A stretch of DNA of 64,000 nt from Siphonodentalium dalli. Taxonomy: Eukaryota; Mollusca; Scaphopoda; Gadilida; Siphonodentaliidae. Positions 10,633 to 21,930 of the stretch are shown here, piece by piece. Numbering within the stretch: position 1 is the first letter of the stretch; every line of letters begins with the position of its first letter. The stretch spans positions 41,888,194 to 41,952,193 of the forward strand of contig CP136069.1 in assembly GCA_032622095.1 (NCBI GenBank), in the 5' to 3' direction. The notes under the pieces were generated by a model. The model made no database searches. It had not been told where the DNA came from and was given only the letters and a program-made list of their open reading frames with translations. Made by a program: the position numbers and the translations under genes.

Positions 10633-11044
10633 TTAACCCTTTTGTGACGGGAGTTGCATGCGCTGGTGCAGCATTAAATATTATTTCCCCATCGCATTAT
10701 TTTATAGACGCGAGTCTCGCATATATAAGATAATGCACTGGCTTACAAGGTCAAGGTAAATATAGTTAGCAGCAAATGTAATTATTGAGACAGTGCAATT
10801 TTTTGGGGGGATTTGGTGGGACTCGAACCCCGGTCCATGACGACGAGCGCCCGTTGCGACTCACAGTCCGACGTCAATACCACACGGCCACCGAATACCT
10901 GCTATATATAAATATAGTTAAGCCAATGTATTATCTTATATTATGCGATGCTCCCTATACTATGGGAGACTCGCATATATAAGAGAATGTATTGACACAG
11001 GGTTTTCGTACAATTTCAGGAAGCTCCAGTCTCAGAAGGGTTAA
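10633..11044. mobile_element. piggyBac-like MITE (TTAACCCTT ends), copy 1, carrying a SINE
   Basis: It is bounded by TTAA at 10633-10636 and 11041-11044 and starts CCCTTTTGTGACGGGAG. Inside are the family's signature palindrome halves, CGCATATATAAGATAATGCA at about 10717 and ACTCGCATATATAAGAGAAT at about 10970. The two halves are separated by the SINE at 10769-10909. TTAA duplication with CCC..GGG termini is characteristic of piggyBac transposons. No transposase is present. Confidence 0.75.
10769..10909 (-). mobile_element. tRNA-derived SINE or retroposed tRNA-like sequence with 11-bp target duplication
   Basis: The direct repeat AAATATAGTTA flanks the segment at 10758-10768 and 10910-10920. 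On the minus strand the insert begins near 10905 and contains a polymerase III A-box-like TGGCCGTGTGG and, about 55 nt on, a perfect B box GGTTCGAGTCC, then a ~45-nt tail rich in C and A. The T-arm and acceptor pairings are incomplete, so it is not a functional tRNA. It sits in the middle of the TTAA-flanked MITE, so it inserted after the MITE arrived. Confidence 0.75.
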
Positions 11045-11850
11045 AATATTTTTAAATGTATGTGTTCATGAATGTTTTATACAGATAATGGCACTTCTTC
11101 GAATCGTTCGCATAAGCCAAAGAGCTATAAACTGACAATTTATGAAAAATAACGGTACATTTTCTTAACAGCATCGTAACTAAATCAACAGGACCCACCA
11201 ACGTCACACATAATTATATACTAAATCAACAGGACCCACCAACGTCACACATAATTATATACTAAATCAACAGGACCCACCAACGTCACACATAATTATA
11301 GACTAAATCAACAGGACCCACCAACGTCACACATACTTATATACTAAATCAACAGGACCCACCAACGTCACACATAATTATATACTAAATCAACAGGACC
11401 CACCAACGTCACACATACTTATATACTAAATCAACAGGACCCACCAACGTCACACATACTTATATTCTAAATCAACAGGACCCACCAACGTCACACATAC
11501 TTATATACTAAATCAACAGGACCCACCAACGTCACACATAATTATATACTAAATCAACAGGACCCACCAACGTCACACATACTTATATACTAAATCAACA
11601 GGACCCACCAACGTCACACATACTTATATACTAAATCAACAGGACCCACCAACGTCACACATAATTATATACTAAATCAACAGGACCCACCAACGTCACA
11701 CATAATTATATACTAAATCAACAGGACCCACCAACGTCACACATAATTATATACTAAATCAACAGGACCCACCAACGTCACACATAATTATATACTATAT
11801 CAACAGGACCCACCAACGTCACACATAATTATATACTAAAGCTGTCGCCC
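11045..11850 (+). mobile_element. dispersed element with expanded 41-bp array (copy 2 of 3)
   Basis: The unique head (ATGTGTTCATGAATGTTTTA, CAGATAATGG, AAAAATAACGGTACAT) matches the copies at 8664 and 27612. It is followed directly by the tandem array at 11180-11840 where the other copies have one or two units. The array is thus an expanded internal repeat of the element. Confidence 0.7.
11180..11840 (+). repeat. 41-bp tandem array, 16 units
   Basis: Units begin CTAAATCAACAGGACCCACC at 11180, 11221, 11262 and so on, ending with CTAAA at 11836. Units are nearly identical; the main variation is ATAATTATA versus ATACTTATA. Such homogeneity implies recent expansion or conversion. Confidence 0.97.
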
Positions 11851-12569
11851 GCTACGAATCAGAAAATATCACATTAATTGTATTGCTCTGTATTGTGATT
11901 CAATATGGACAATTGATGAATTTGGTTTTAAACGGACATGGCTCATTCGAGCTTCCAAAGTTTGTCTACCTAATATGGAAGGAGGTAAAAGATAGGTTGC
12001 CAAATACACGACATATATTGATATAGCGGCTTCATATGCTCTGAAAAATTCTTGAAATTTAATGTAATATGGATGTAATAATGGACTGTCGGATTTCAAT
12101 TATATCTGCGATTTCCCAGCATGCTTCACTCCTTTAACTCACAAATAAATTTATTTGGGAACGAGTCATATAGCCCCTTGGTTTCCGCTTACAATATAAC
12201 ATTCTACATTTAGTCACAATAGATTTAGTTACTATAATTAGTATTCACAGATGCCCATGTCCTGTATGCGGAATTTTTTATTTGGGTATAGTTTGTTCTC
12301 ATTTCCTTTAACTCATTCCCTGAGTTTATATTTATCAGTTAGTTCCATTCTCAAATACTCGAGATTTAATTTAAATATATTTTTAAGCTGCCTTCAATTT
12401 CTTGTTGTCCTCCGTTGTACATGATGGCCTCTTTAACAATTTTGTCTCTAAATTGTTTTGATTTTACGATTACTTATATGGCCGGGAGGGTTTCTTTCCT
12501 CGGTTTGATATCCAATTTTAAGCCTCTCGAATGAAATCAGATTGTTTGCATCACTGAACATTGCATACA
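11851..12569. other. unannotated AT-rich sequence
   Basis: A 76-codon minus-strand frame (11869-12099) shows no known motif. Weak similarity to 9645-9715 is noted there. Confidence 0.45.
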
Positions 12570-12905
12570 CTGAACATTTCTCACCTCGTTACAGTTGACG
12601 AGGTTATATACCCAATTAATCACACGTAGATTTATTGCGGATCGCCTGAGTATATCAAATTATCATGCGCTACGACCACGTCAAAACATTTGCACTTGTG
12701 AATGTAAAACGCTCGATATTATCAACAAGGGAAGAAGAGACAAGTTTAATCGAATTTTGGCATCGGATTCCCGTTTATTAGCATTGTTTGTTACAGCGCG
12801 TGGCATCTTGTTATTGGAGTGTTATCGACGATCTTATAGAAATACTTAGATACGTGATATGTGCTGTAAATTCTTGATGCTCAGTTTTGTCAAGAGCATC
12901 TTGGT
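12570..12905 (+). repeat. segmental duplication, copy 1 (uninterrupted)
   Basis: About 335 bp from TGAACATTTCTCACCTCGTT through CAAGAGCATCTTGGTG is repeated as two pieces, 13119-13157 and 17880-18175, with roughly 90 percent or higher identity by eye. This copy preserves the join GTTATATACCCAATTAATC that is split in the other by the 4.7-kb element. A short frame (TQLITRRFI...) is open in both copies but ends differently in each, so I do not call a gene. Confidence 0.85.
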
Positions 12906-13118
12906 GGAGGAGTCGTGTGCGAGTGAGTTGTATGCCGTCGGATTTCATTTCGACTATAGTTTCGATATAGCCGGGTGACATAATACATAGATGCTAACCA
13001 CCATTTAACAACATTCTACCATTAAATGTGAGTTGATGGGGAAGGGGAGACAAATTTTCTCGCTGAACTATATATGTAATCAAGGACCGTCGGATTTCAA
13101 GCCCAATATGCACGTTGA
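12906..13118. other. spacer between duplicate copies
   Basis: It contains GCCGTCGGATTTCA and GACCGTCGGATTTCAA, two short repeats of a word also present at 12087. Nothing else was recognised. Confidence 0.4.
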
Positions 13119-13157
13119 ACATTTCTCATCTCGTTACAGTTGACGACGTTATATATA
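13119..13157 (+). repeat. segmental duplication, copy 2, left part
   Basis: TTGAACATTTCTCATCTCGT through GACGTTATATA matches 12570-12608 and stops at the first base of the inserted element. The rest of this copy resumes at 17880. Confidence 0.85.
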
Positions 13158-14113
13158 GTCCATGAGATAGAGCTGTGAAAATGCATTAATAAAATTTTGG
13201 CTGCACCCCAAGGGGGGCACAGGTTTTATTGCTTAATATGATAGTAAGATATGTTCTGATCAAAATCTCACTTGTTGGCCCTTGATTTAGGTGTCCGTTA
13301 TTAAAAAAAATTAGAATTAATGACCCAAAATATTTGCGATTTTGTCATATTGCTTAGGGTAGGGATGTTCATGAAGATTTCAAATTGGTCTAATCTTGAG
13401 CTTATTTTGTAGATCTTAACATGCTGGTCACAGAACCGTAAACCATTTTAAGATTCGTTAAATATTTTTTGAGTTATGGACATTTCAGTACACAAAAATG
13501 GGTCGTTTTTCAGATTTCGGGGCCCCCATTTTCGACGTATTTTCAAATAAGCTAAAAAGCAGATTTTAGGATCAATTATTTGTTAAAATACATTATAATT
13601 TTGTGTTTTTTCACTAATTAAGTGGTTAACCTACTGGTTAGAACACATAAAAAAAAAAATTCATACATTTATGGTAAAGAATGAGAAAAAATATGCCGAT
13701 GAAATGTGCGTTCCATAACATACACTTAGTCAAATTTGGCTTTGTGACATGGGGTCGCGTGACGAAATGCCATTTTTGAGGTCTTGTAACTCAGTAAATT
13801 TATCTCCATACATCTTGATGTTTTCACAACATATTTAATATGCTAGTCTAACTATATTGTAATGAAATTTTGGTTATTGCATGTAAAATATTTTCGTTAT
13901 GGCCCATGGCTTATTGAAATCATCTTATTTTTGAAAATGGCATTTTTCTTGATTTTTTGTTTATAAAAAATAAATAGGTGAGGATTAATTGGTAAAACTA
14001 GTTGAACTTTCAGCTGAAAACATTTTTTAATTCAAAGGAATCCATTTTTTCGATTATACTAAGGTATGTTTATGGATTTCACCCCTTTTTGTTGTCAACG
14101 GAGCACAAAGTTG

Positions 14114-14625
14114 GCAGTCAGTTTAGAGGTAGGCCAAATCACACAAATAAACCATATCACCAACGTATACATATTGGAGACAAAGGGCTGAGGGTATGTG
14201 CACAAAGCAAGTGGCTATGTGACCATTGGTGAGGTGGATATGTATACCTGGAGTGACCATATGGTCATTGTTGTGATATCTATGTATATCTTGAATGTCT
14301 ATTTGGCCATGGGTGTGTATAATAGGTATATATAGGGGTGACCGTAAGGTCAATGGTGAGGTGAATGGGTATACAGCCTAACAGGTATTGAATGTGGTGA
14401 ATATGTATACAGGGAGTGACTATGTGGTTATGGGTCGTGTGTAGGATCATACCCTGTGTGCATGTATTGTAACTCGTGACTGTATTGTTATTTATGGTGT
14501 GTACGGGTATAACCAAGTATGGCTGTATGGTCATGGGTCAGGTGTACGTGTATACGGCGGGTGACTATATTGTCATTTGTGTGGTGATTATGTATATATG
14601 GAGTTACTGTGTGGTAATGGGTTGC
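14114..14625 (-). repeat. 42-bp minisatellite, left block (inverted)
   Basis: On the plus strand the units read like GAGGTGAATATGTATACAGG, GGAGTGAC and TATGGTCATGGGT, the reverse complement of the right block. Units are strongly diverged and some are shortened. Confidence 0.75.
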
Positions 14626-14635
14626 TATCGCTTTC

Positions 14636-14718
14636 CTTCATTGTACATCAAGATGGAGACTCTGATATTACCTCTCTATTGATTAACATATCCTTGAGCT
14701 CTTTTGGAAAGCGATAGA
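14636..14718. repeat. inverted repeat at the centre of the 4.7-kb element
   Basis: GCTATCGCTTTCC near 14633 and GGAAAGCGATAG near 14707 form arms around a ~65-bp loop. They lie between the two opposing minisatellite blocks, so the whole core can fold back on itself. Confidence 0.75.
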
Positions 14719-14739
14719 CACCCACGGTTTCACATGCAT

Positions 14740-16330
14740 GTACAACCCACATATTACCCCACAGTCACTCCATATGTACAGAAACACCACACACATGACA
14801 ATATAGTCACCCACTTTATACACGTACACCTGACCCATGACCATACAGCCATACCTGGTTATACCGTACACACAACAAATGACCATACAGTCACGAGTCA
14901 CCATGCATGCACACCAGGTATACTCCTATATCTGACATATGACCATATCGTCACTCTCTGTATACATATTCACTACATTCAGGATAATAAATTCACTCCT
15001 TGTATACCTATTCACCTCACCATTGACCATACAGTCACTACCTGTATACATATTCGGCACCTCCATAGTCATATAACCACTCAATAAATACATATACCGC
15101 CCACCCATGACCATAGATTCAATCCAGGTATACATATACACATTGCCAATGGCCATTCAGCCCTTCCCAATATACCAATATCAGCACCGTGACCACTCGT
15201 ACCTTCCATACTTGCATATACACCTCACACATGACAATTCAGCAACTCACTGTATACTCATGCACGCCATCCATCATCACAGATACTGCCTATACACACC
15301 CACCAATGATAATCCATCCACGACATTTATAACAAGAAAACCAATATCAGAAATGGTAACGCGCTCAAGATCATATATTATAAACCCAAGAATGTAATTG
15401 TAGAATATAAAATATATTGGTTTTGTGAATGACCAACTCAGAATTCTGTTAAAATAACAATAAAAACCAGCACCTAATTAACGAACCGGCGGCCGACTCG
15501 ACCCTCTCCGACCACAACCCCCAGTGGGCTGCAGAAATTTCTTTTATTTGTAATTGACATATAGTTTATCACAAACCAAAAATCAACATTAATCAACGTT
15601 GATTAACTGCACCTTTTACCGGACTCTGCCTCCAGCTCGCAGTTTGACTTTTAATCATCCCAAAAATTCCCATTTTATAAATAAAACTAATAAAACACCC
15701 ATTGATAATGTCAGCGCCCACGAGAAAAGAGAATCTCGCCACCAGTTATACACGCGGCGCACGTAAATATATATCACACCCTTTACCCACGCGCATAGCC
15801 AATGACCATCCAACTTATGGATACAATACACGCGGCGCGCGTAAATATATATCCCACGCGCATAGCCAATGACCATCCAGCTTATTCCATGTATCCATAT
15901 ACACTTCAATCATGACCGTATATTCATTCCATGCACACCAATACACCCATATATTACGCATAACCATAAAATCACTCCCGATTTATCCACGCACTCCATG
16001 GTCATACAGACAGCACATGTCTACATATATGCACACACCTGTCATAATCCCGCCCATGACCTTACAGTCACTCTATGTATATACATGAACAATACACATA
16101 TGGCCATATAGCTTCTCTAGTTATGTCCATACACCATATCAATGGACATACAGCCACATCGGGTACATACAACCATACACCATATAGTCACTCCATGAAT
16201 ACCGTTTCACCTCACACATGATCACGATCACTCCTTGCATACCTACACATCTTACCATGGACACCCCACTCATAACAATATAGTCACTCCTGGTATACCT
16301 ATTCACCTCACCAATGATCAAACAGTAACT
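14740..16330 (+). repeat. 42-bp minisatellite, right block
   Basis: The basic unit is about 42 bp: GACCATACAGTCACT, then CCTGTATACATATTCACCTC and ACCCAT. GACCATA recurs at 14839, 14881, 14941 and 15024 with spacings of 42 to 83 bp. Around 15330-15870 the array is interrupted by unrelated sequence. Confidence 0.8.
15749..15883 (+). repeat. 80-bp direct duplication inside the 4.7-kb element
   Basis: ACACGCGGCGCACGTAAATA at 15749 recurs at about 15829, and CGCGCATAGCCAATGACCAT follows both. Two copies, closely similar. Confidence 0.85.
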
Positions 16331-16389
16331 CCCTGGCTGTCATCTTGGCATCCACCCTGTACCCAGTTGATCAATTTGTATCATAATGG

Positions 16390-17000
16390 GCCAGAATAGC
16401 CACATATTATGTTTTATGTCAGTTCTGTCGCAAAGTTCTGCACATTTCCTTTCAATAATATGGCCAGAATTTTATTACCAAATTTGGTTGCCATTTTGGA
16501 AGTCATCTTGAGAAAATGGTTTATAAACGCCGTAGTGTGACACAATTATGAAAGACCAAAACAATGATCACCTTTCATACCAAAGATAGTTACATTTCAC
16601 TTGAACAAATGATCCAGACCTGAAAAGTGAAGTTTTGCCGATATTTTTTGTCCTGTTTGTGAGAGAAAACTCCAATATTTCTGGTAATGTCAGTGGTGTC
16701 AATAGTAACAATAAATCATGGTGCATCATACATGTTAGTATTCAATGTATAGAAGACAGAATAGCCAATTGTATACATCAACCACAACTTGTAAGCGATT
16801 GCAGGGCATGCCGAGGCAGTATCTACCATTTCCGTATTTTGACGGTCTTTTTGGCAGCCATTTTGAGCCAAAGTAACAATTTTGGTTCCAATGAGTTGGA
16901 ATATTCATAGGTATATGATATGCCTCACTTACATTACAAAGTTCTGTTCATTTCTTGTAGAAATATGACTAGAATCCCCATTGTGAAATTTAATACCGCA
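16390..17000 (+). repeat. diverged internal direct repeat, ~490-bp period
   Basis: CAAAGTTCTGCACATTTCCT followed by AATATGGCCAGAATTTTATT (16430) is echoed by CAAAGTTCTGTTCATTTCTT and AAATATGACTAGAATCCCCA (16937). Motifs of the GCCATTTTGG and GCCATCTTGG type are frequent in this arm. Confidence 0.5.
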
Positions 17001-17879
17001 TTCTGTAAAATCGAATTTTTGAGGGATCGGACTGGGCTAGGACTCCAGTAATGGCATATGTTATTGCTCCAATGATCCGTTAATATATAAAATACAAAAT
17101 AAAGTCTTATTTCTCAACGATTTCCAAACAAAATAAACTGATCTAGAAGATGTAAGTGAAAAAATGTCCTATTTTCAACTTTCAGTGGCCATTTTGGTGG
17201 CCATCTTGGATTGGGAGTTTAAATTTTGCCCTATCGAAGTGTCATTATGTCCTAGCTTCACGAAAATATATACATATGTATACATTTTACTAGTTTCCAG
17301 CTATAATTTGCATCAAACTGGTCTGAAAAACGGCGGCCATCATCGCCGCCATCTTGTCTGGAGTCTATACTGGCACTTTTTGTTTTTGTTAACATTAAAA
17401 GTTGAAGGACATAATAAGGAACAAAATGGGTGGGGTAAAGTTAAGTCCCATTGGGGTGCAAGTGTACCGCCATTAGCTCCAGACTATCATATTAAGGTGC
17501 AAGAAAGCACAAAAACCCAACAACTCGCATCATATAAAATCATAAAACGCTCTTTATTTACAGCATTTGACTCCCAAAGTGCCACTATAATGTTTTAAAT
17601 GTTTGTTTATGTGTTTAAAATGTTTCATGAAACTCAATTGCCAGCAAAAACCTTTTTGATTGACACACAGTCTTTTCATATTTATGATTTCCTATTTTGG
17701 CGGGAATTTTGGCGGCCATCTTGGATTACGCCCCCTAGCGGTCAAACGGCCACTTTTTGTCAAGGCCAACAAGTCAAATTTTGTTCCTGGTGCTATAAGC
17801 TTTCCATAGACACCAAAAAACCTTTGCCCCCCCCCTGGGGTGCAACGAAAGTAAATTTTCCATTTTCTATCTCATGGAC

Positions 17880-18175
17880 TAATACCCAATTAATCACACG
17901 TAGATTTATTACCGATCTCCTGAGTATATCAAATTATCATGCGCTGCGATCACGTCAAAACATTTGCACTCGTGAATGTAAAACGCTCGATATTATCAAC
18001 AAGGGAAGAAGAGACAATTTGATCGGATTGTGACATCGGATTCCCGTTTATTAGCATTGTTTGTTACAGCGCGTGGCATCTTGTTATTGGAGTGTTATCG
18101 ACGACCTTATAGAAATACTTAGATACGTGATGGGTGCTGTAAAGTATTGTCAAGAGCATCTTGGTGAAGGAGTTG
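17880..18175 (+). repeat. segmental duplication, copy 2, right part
   Basis: It continues the 12606-12905 sequence immediately after the right TIR of the 4.7-kb element (TAATACCCAATTAATCACAC onward) to CAAGAGCATCTTGGTG, with scattered substitutions and one short deletion. Confidence 0.85.
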
Positions 18176-18737
18176 TACACGATAATCGAGAGAACGTAAC
18201 ACGATGCTAAAGTCACTGGGTGCGAGTGAGATAAGCATATTTGTATTGCCAATATCAGACATTTCGGGCACAAGTGCTGGCAACTCTGACATGTAACACA
18301 AATTCAGTACACGGCAATAAATGACATGGTTAACAATTGAATATGTAGACGAGGAAATAAAGAGGTTGCGATTGCACATAAGAACTACAAGATGATTGAT
18401 CTCTTTCCGGAAGTGCTTGCTTCAGCAACATCAGTATTTCTATAAAACTTTTGTGCAATGTTATACCAGAAAGAAATAGAGGTGCAATCAATCGATAAAC
18501 AAATGAATCTATTTAAAGACAAAGTCATGTTAAAAGTCCAGAATATTCGAAATTTTATAAAGTAACATTGTCTGTCCCGAGTTCAGGTATATTTTGTTCT
18601 GTAAACCAAAAACTTCTTGGAGAGTATAGCAGAGTATACACACTGATTTATAGATGTCTGAGAAGAGGAGAGAGAGAAAACAATAGTTCGGGGAAGAGAT
18701 AACCCATTGAAGATGTACAGTAATGCCCAAAGTAATT
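18176..18737. other. unannotated sequence
   Basis: Minus-strand frames of 86 and 105 codons are present but carry no recognisable motif. Confidence 0.45.
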
Positions 18738-18826
18738 GACCACTTAACCACAGCAGAATTATGGGTAATTTTTCAGGATTTAGTCGGAAATATGGCTTGT
18801 TGCCATTCATCGGAAAGCTCTCGGCG
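18738..18826 (+). repeat. dispersed ~90-bp repeat (other copy at 4381-4470)
   Basis: It has the same block order as 4381-4470 (CTTAACCACAGCAGAATTAT to GGAAAGCTCTCGG) with few substitutions. Confidence 0.75.
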
Positions 18827-19984
18827 AGAAGTTGGGAATTACTGTATATACACAAGAGAATGGGGCGGGATGGACTGGAACCAAAAACGACGGCACACAA
18901 CTGCAGTATCAGACGAGCAAAGTTTCGTAATGGTTAGCTAAATATTTAACAAAAGCAGAGTGTTTTGGAAATGAATGTGTCGACAGCTATAGGAATATGA
19001 ATGAACTGGGTGCGAGTGGGTTTCTGTCGCCTCAAGACCCGGGGTATAACAAAAAAAGTACCTACCAGTGCCTTGTTTCCGCTGTGGTTCAGGGAGTCCG
19101 ATGAGTCGAATTTTACCGGGTAAATTTAGCTATTTACCCATTACGCCGCGATAGGGTTCGTCAACGTGTGCGCGTTGTTGCCAACGGGGCAGTCATTGCG
19201 TAGCTTCAGACCAACGGTGTTCATAGCACAATGCCATCATTTGAGATGACATTGAAATAAGCGGAGGTAAGAAATTAATCCAGTGCTTTATTGATGTGTC
19301 TGAGAGATTATTTGACATCTAAAATCATTCCAAAACATAGCGAAAACAATTAAGGCGCCGGTGAGCGACCTGAAACCAACTTAGCCTGGTCGTACGTTCT
19401 AATAAAATGTTATACTATATACGAACAATGAACATAATAGTTCCCTTGCATCAGAATCGATTGACGTACAGTTGTAATTGTATATACTCTGCCACAACTA
19501 ACCTTGGATGCAGGATCCCCGCATACAGACTAATTTCGGCAAACTATTCTGGCGTCAAGCCGTGGTCAAAATCTGGAGAAGTTAATTTGTGTGTTTCAAG
19601 TTTTGCTGAATATACGTTCATTTCCCTTCGAGATGTCCGTCTAGAGAATATCAGTCCGTTGATAACTGCACCACGGCGCTTGATACAATGTATATATTTA
19701 TATAGCCCGTCTGTGTTACACTATAAATCCTGTTCGATGATTGGTCTACTGGCAATTGGATAACCGTTTCGTACCCCAATAACACATAAACCGTAACACG
19801 AACATGACGTCACAAATTCTTGACTTAATCTCACATAATCACTAAAAGCGGTCATCAGAATAACTGGGCGTGCTTTTTAAAGTCCAATCGAATTGTATCT
19901 GAAGCCAGTTATTTAATTCGACCACGTTGCTTGGAAATCAGGTATTGGGCTGACTTAATGTGCTGCGTGATCTCAAATTCTCGG
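18827..19984. other. unannotated sequence
   Basis: It contains a 118-codon plus frame (19407-19763) that has no known domain and no supporting signals. A TGACGTCA palindrome is at 19805-19812. Confidence 0.45.
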
Positions 19985-20290
19985 CAGATTTTGTGAAAAT
20001 AAATAATGGCAGCCATGTTTTTCAACGAAGTTCGCAAAATATTGATGGCTCCCATCTAGAGGTCACCCAGAATTTCCATATGAAGTTTGATGTTGATCGG
20101 ATGAGGGATGTGGCCTGTAGTTTGTGCCGAAGGATTTAGTGATGCAAAGAGTAAAATCCAAGATGGCTGCCGGCGGCCATGTTTTTCATCGAAAATCATT
20201 CAAATTCGATAGCTCTCATCTGGAGGTGATCCTATAGACTCATATACCAAGTATCGTTACTTTTTATCAAAGTTTGTTTGAATTAACGGT
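19985..20290 (+). repeat. two-module dispersed repeat, ~160-bp period
   Basis: Each module runs GGC(A/G)GCCATGTTTTTCA, CGAA, GCTC(C/T)CATCT, GAGGT(C/G)A and then a CATAT...AAGT block. The first starts near 20009 and the second near 20176. AAATCCAAGATGGCTGC precedes the second and is also found at 4672. Confidence 0.55.
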
Positions 20291-20641
20291 CTCGAAGGAT
20301 CAAAATAGCTATCTCGTATAAAAGATTGGACAAACCTTGTTTTCGAACTCGTTCGATGTATTATTGCAACATACCCATATACCATATATATGAATACGGT
20401 CGGTTGACGTTTGTTTGTTTGAGTTATTTCGCTAACGCTCTTGTGCCCGTCCGGACGCCAGCCGGCCTACCGACCTCGACAAACCATAAGGATTTATGGG
20501 TTTCAGATCCCTATAGATGTACTACAAATTGTAGGAGGAATTAATTACACCAATATGATACAAAGTGCATATTCTCTAAATATGTTGCAAATCTCCAATT
20601 TGTCGAGAAAGGGTCAATTAAACTCCAAAATAAAAAACATA

Positions 20642-20985
20642 AAACATTTTTATGTCGAATAATGGCAATAACTCCCCCAAGATGACTCCAACTCAAAACC
20701 GCAGGTGTGCAGGTTCCCGTGCTGGTTGACATATGTGCCAAGTTAAACAAATTGACTGGAAAATGACGGAATACAGGCTCGGACAAAAGACGCGTCCCAC
20801 GATGTGTGATTCTATGTCGAAAAAGGGCAATAACTCCGCCAAAACGAGTCCGACAGGACTCAAGATCGCAGACGCACAAGTTTCCCACGCTGGTTGACAC
20901 CCGTGCCTAGTTTTTAACAAATTGACCGGAAAATGACGAAATGCAGGCTCGGACAAATTATGGACGCACACAAGGACGAGTGTCA
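20642..20985 (+). repeat. two-module dispersed repeat, ~175-bp period
   Basis: Modules share TTATGTCGAA, GGCAATAACTCC, GACTC, ACTCAA, CGCAG, CACGCTGGTTGACA, GTGCC, AACAAATTGACYGGAAAATG and CAGGCTCGGACAAA in that order. The second module is complete and the first slightly diverged. A further fragment is at 2035-2150. Confidence 0.7.
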
Positions 20986-21175
20986 TTACTATAGGCATCC
21001 GACGGAATGTCGGGGACAAATAAACAAAAGGACAAATAACTCTAACAGGGAACCAACACTTCATTGAAAGGCCTTGTGATGGCCAATATCCACGCACTTC
21101 ACATACAAGCCTTGTGATGGCCAATATCCACAACAAATTTCATTGAGATCATATTACCCATGTATGTAATACTCA

Positions 21176-21600
21176 GGCGGGCGGAAAAAAACTCCCATTA
21201 TTTCTTGGAAAACAAAGAAGGGTATAATGATAGAACGGAAAATGTATATACAACGTTATAGAACACTGCTTTGAGAGCACTCTCGATGGTGAACGTCCAT
21301 AACACATTTCATTAAGATCTGATGGAACCACGGCTGATATATCAGCGTGGACTGATCCCCCAAAGTTCCCGGATAAACACATTAAGAAGATTAATTCGAG
21401 AATGGAAAATGCGGACGTCACTGTCCCCTTGTTTGAAAGCAGTCACGATGTCGAACCTTCATGTAAAATAACCGATAATTCATGGCTGAGTTATATGCCG
21501 GAGGAACAGAAAAACAATATTTCCAATTAAACAAAGAAAGATAACTCTAGAACGGAAAACTCGGAAACGTCATTGGGCACTTGAAAGCACTCCCGATGTC
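21176..21600 (+). repeat. multi-module dispersed repeat, left part
   Basis: Three related modules contain AAACAAAGAA, ATAACTCTAGAACGGAAAA, GAAAGCACTC, GATGTCGAAC and CCGATAATTCATGGCTGAG. The last module is interrupted by the TTAA-flanked MITE at 21610-21858 and resumes at 21859. Confidence 0.65.
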
Positions 21601-21609
21601 GAACATCCT

Positions 21610-21858
21610 TTAACCCTTTGAGTGCCAGGTCCGATTTTTGTATCAACCCATATACCCTGTGCCAATGCATTCTCTTATATACGCGAGTCGACCATAGGTC
21701 GCCTCGCATATATAAGAGAATGCATTGGCTTAAAAAATATTATTTTTTTTTTTATTTTTTTTTTTTTACAATTTTAATATATTTTATTATATTCTTTAAC
21801 AGACTTATTGTGTAGGTTTAGGGCCGATAATATCGGCCCCTGGCATTCAAAGGGTTAA
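21610..21858. mobile_element. piggyBac-like MITE, copy 2, with clear TTAA duplication
   Basis: It is bounded by TTAA at 21610-21613 and 21855-21858. The left end is CCCTTTGAGTGCCAGG and the right end its complement with one change (CCTGGCATTCAAAGGG). The inner palindrome is CCAATGCATTCTCTTATATA facing TATATAAGAGAATGCATTGG with a GTCGACC/GGTCGCC centre. A T-rich tract and GGGCCGATAATATCGGCCCC near the right end complete it. It splits a known repeat module, which confirms it as an insertion. Confidence 0.92.
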
Positions 21859-21930
21859 ACATTCCTTACATATCCGATAATTCATGGCTGAGATATATGC
21901 GCGGACGGATAGACGAAGACAGTCAATCCA
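21859..21930 (+). repeat. multi-module dispersed repeat, right part
   Basis: ATATCCGATAATTCATGGCT continues the module interrupted at 21600, as seen by comparison with the module near 21465. Confidence 0.6.

Larger units (their letters stand above)
13158..17879. mobile_element. 4.7-kb non-autonomous DNA transposon with long TIRs and minisatellite core
   Basis: The element interrupts the copy 2 duplicate exactly. The left end begins GTCCATGAGATAGA (13158) and the right end is the reverse complement (17866-17879). The match extends as imperfect TIRs of about 80 bp that include GCTGCACCCCAAGGGGGG on the left and GTTGCACCCCAGGGGGGG on the right. A TA dinucleotide abuts both ends, consistent with a TA target. 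Inside are a 42-bp minisatellite in two opposing blocks (14114-14625 and 14740-16330), a TIR-like GCTATCGCTTTCC inverted pair around 14640-14715, and unique AT-rich arms. No frame resembles a transposase; the longest chance frames are 144 codons. The superfamily is not assigned. Confidence 0.8.

Noticed and set aside
10785-10900. Functional tRNA gene on the minus strand.
   Set aside because: Promoter boxes are good but T-arm and acceptor stems do not pair, and the segment has a retroposition target duplication.
19407-19763. 118-codon plus ORF.
   Set aside because: No family recognised; the opposite strand is almost as open. A protein search would be decisive.
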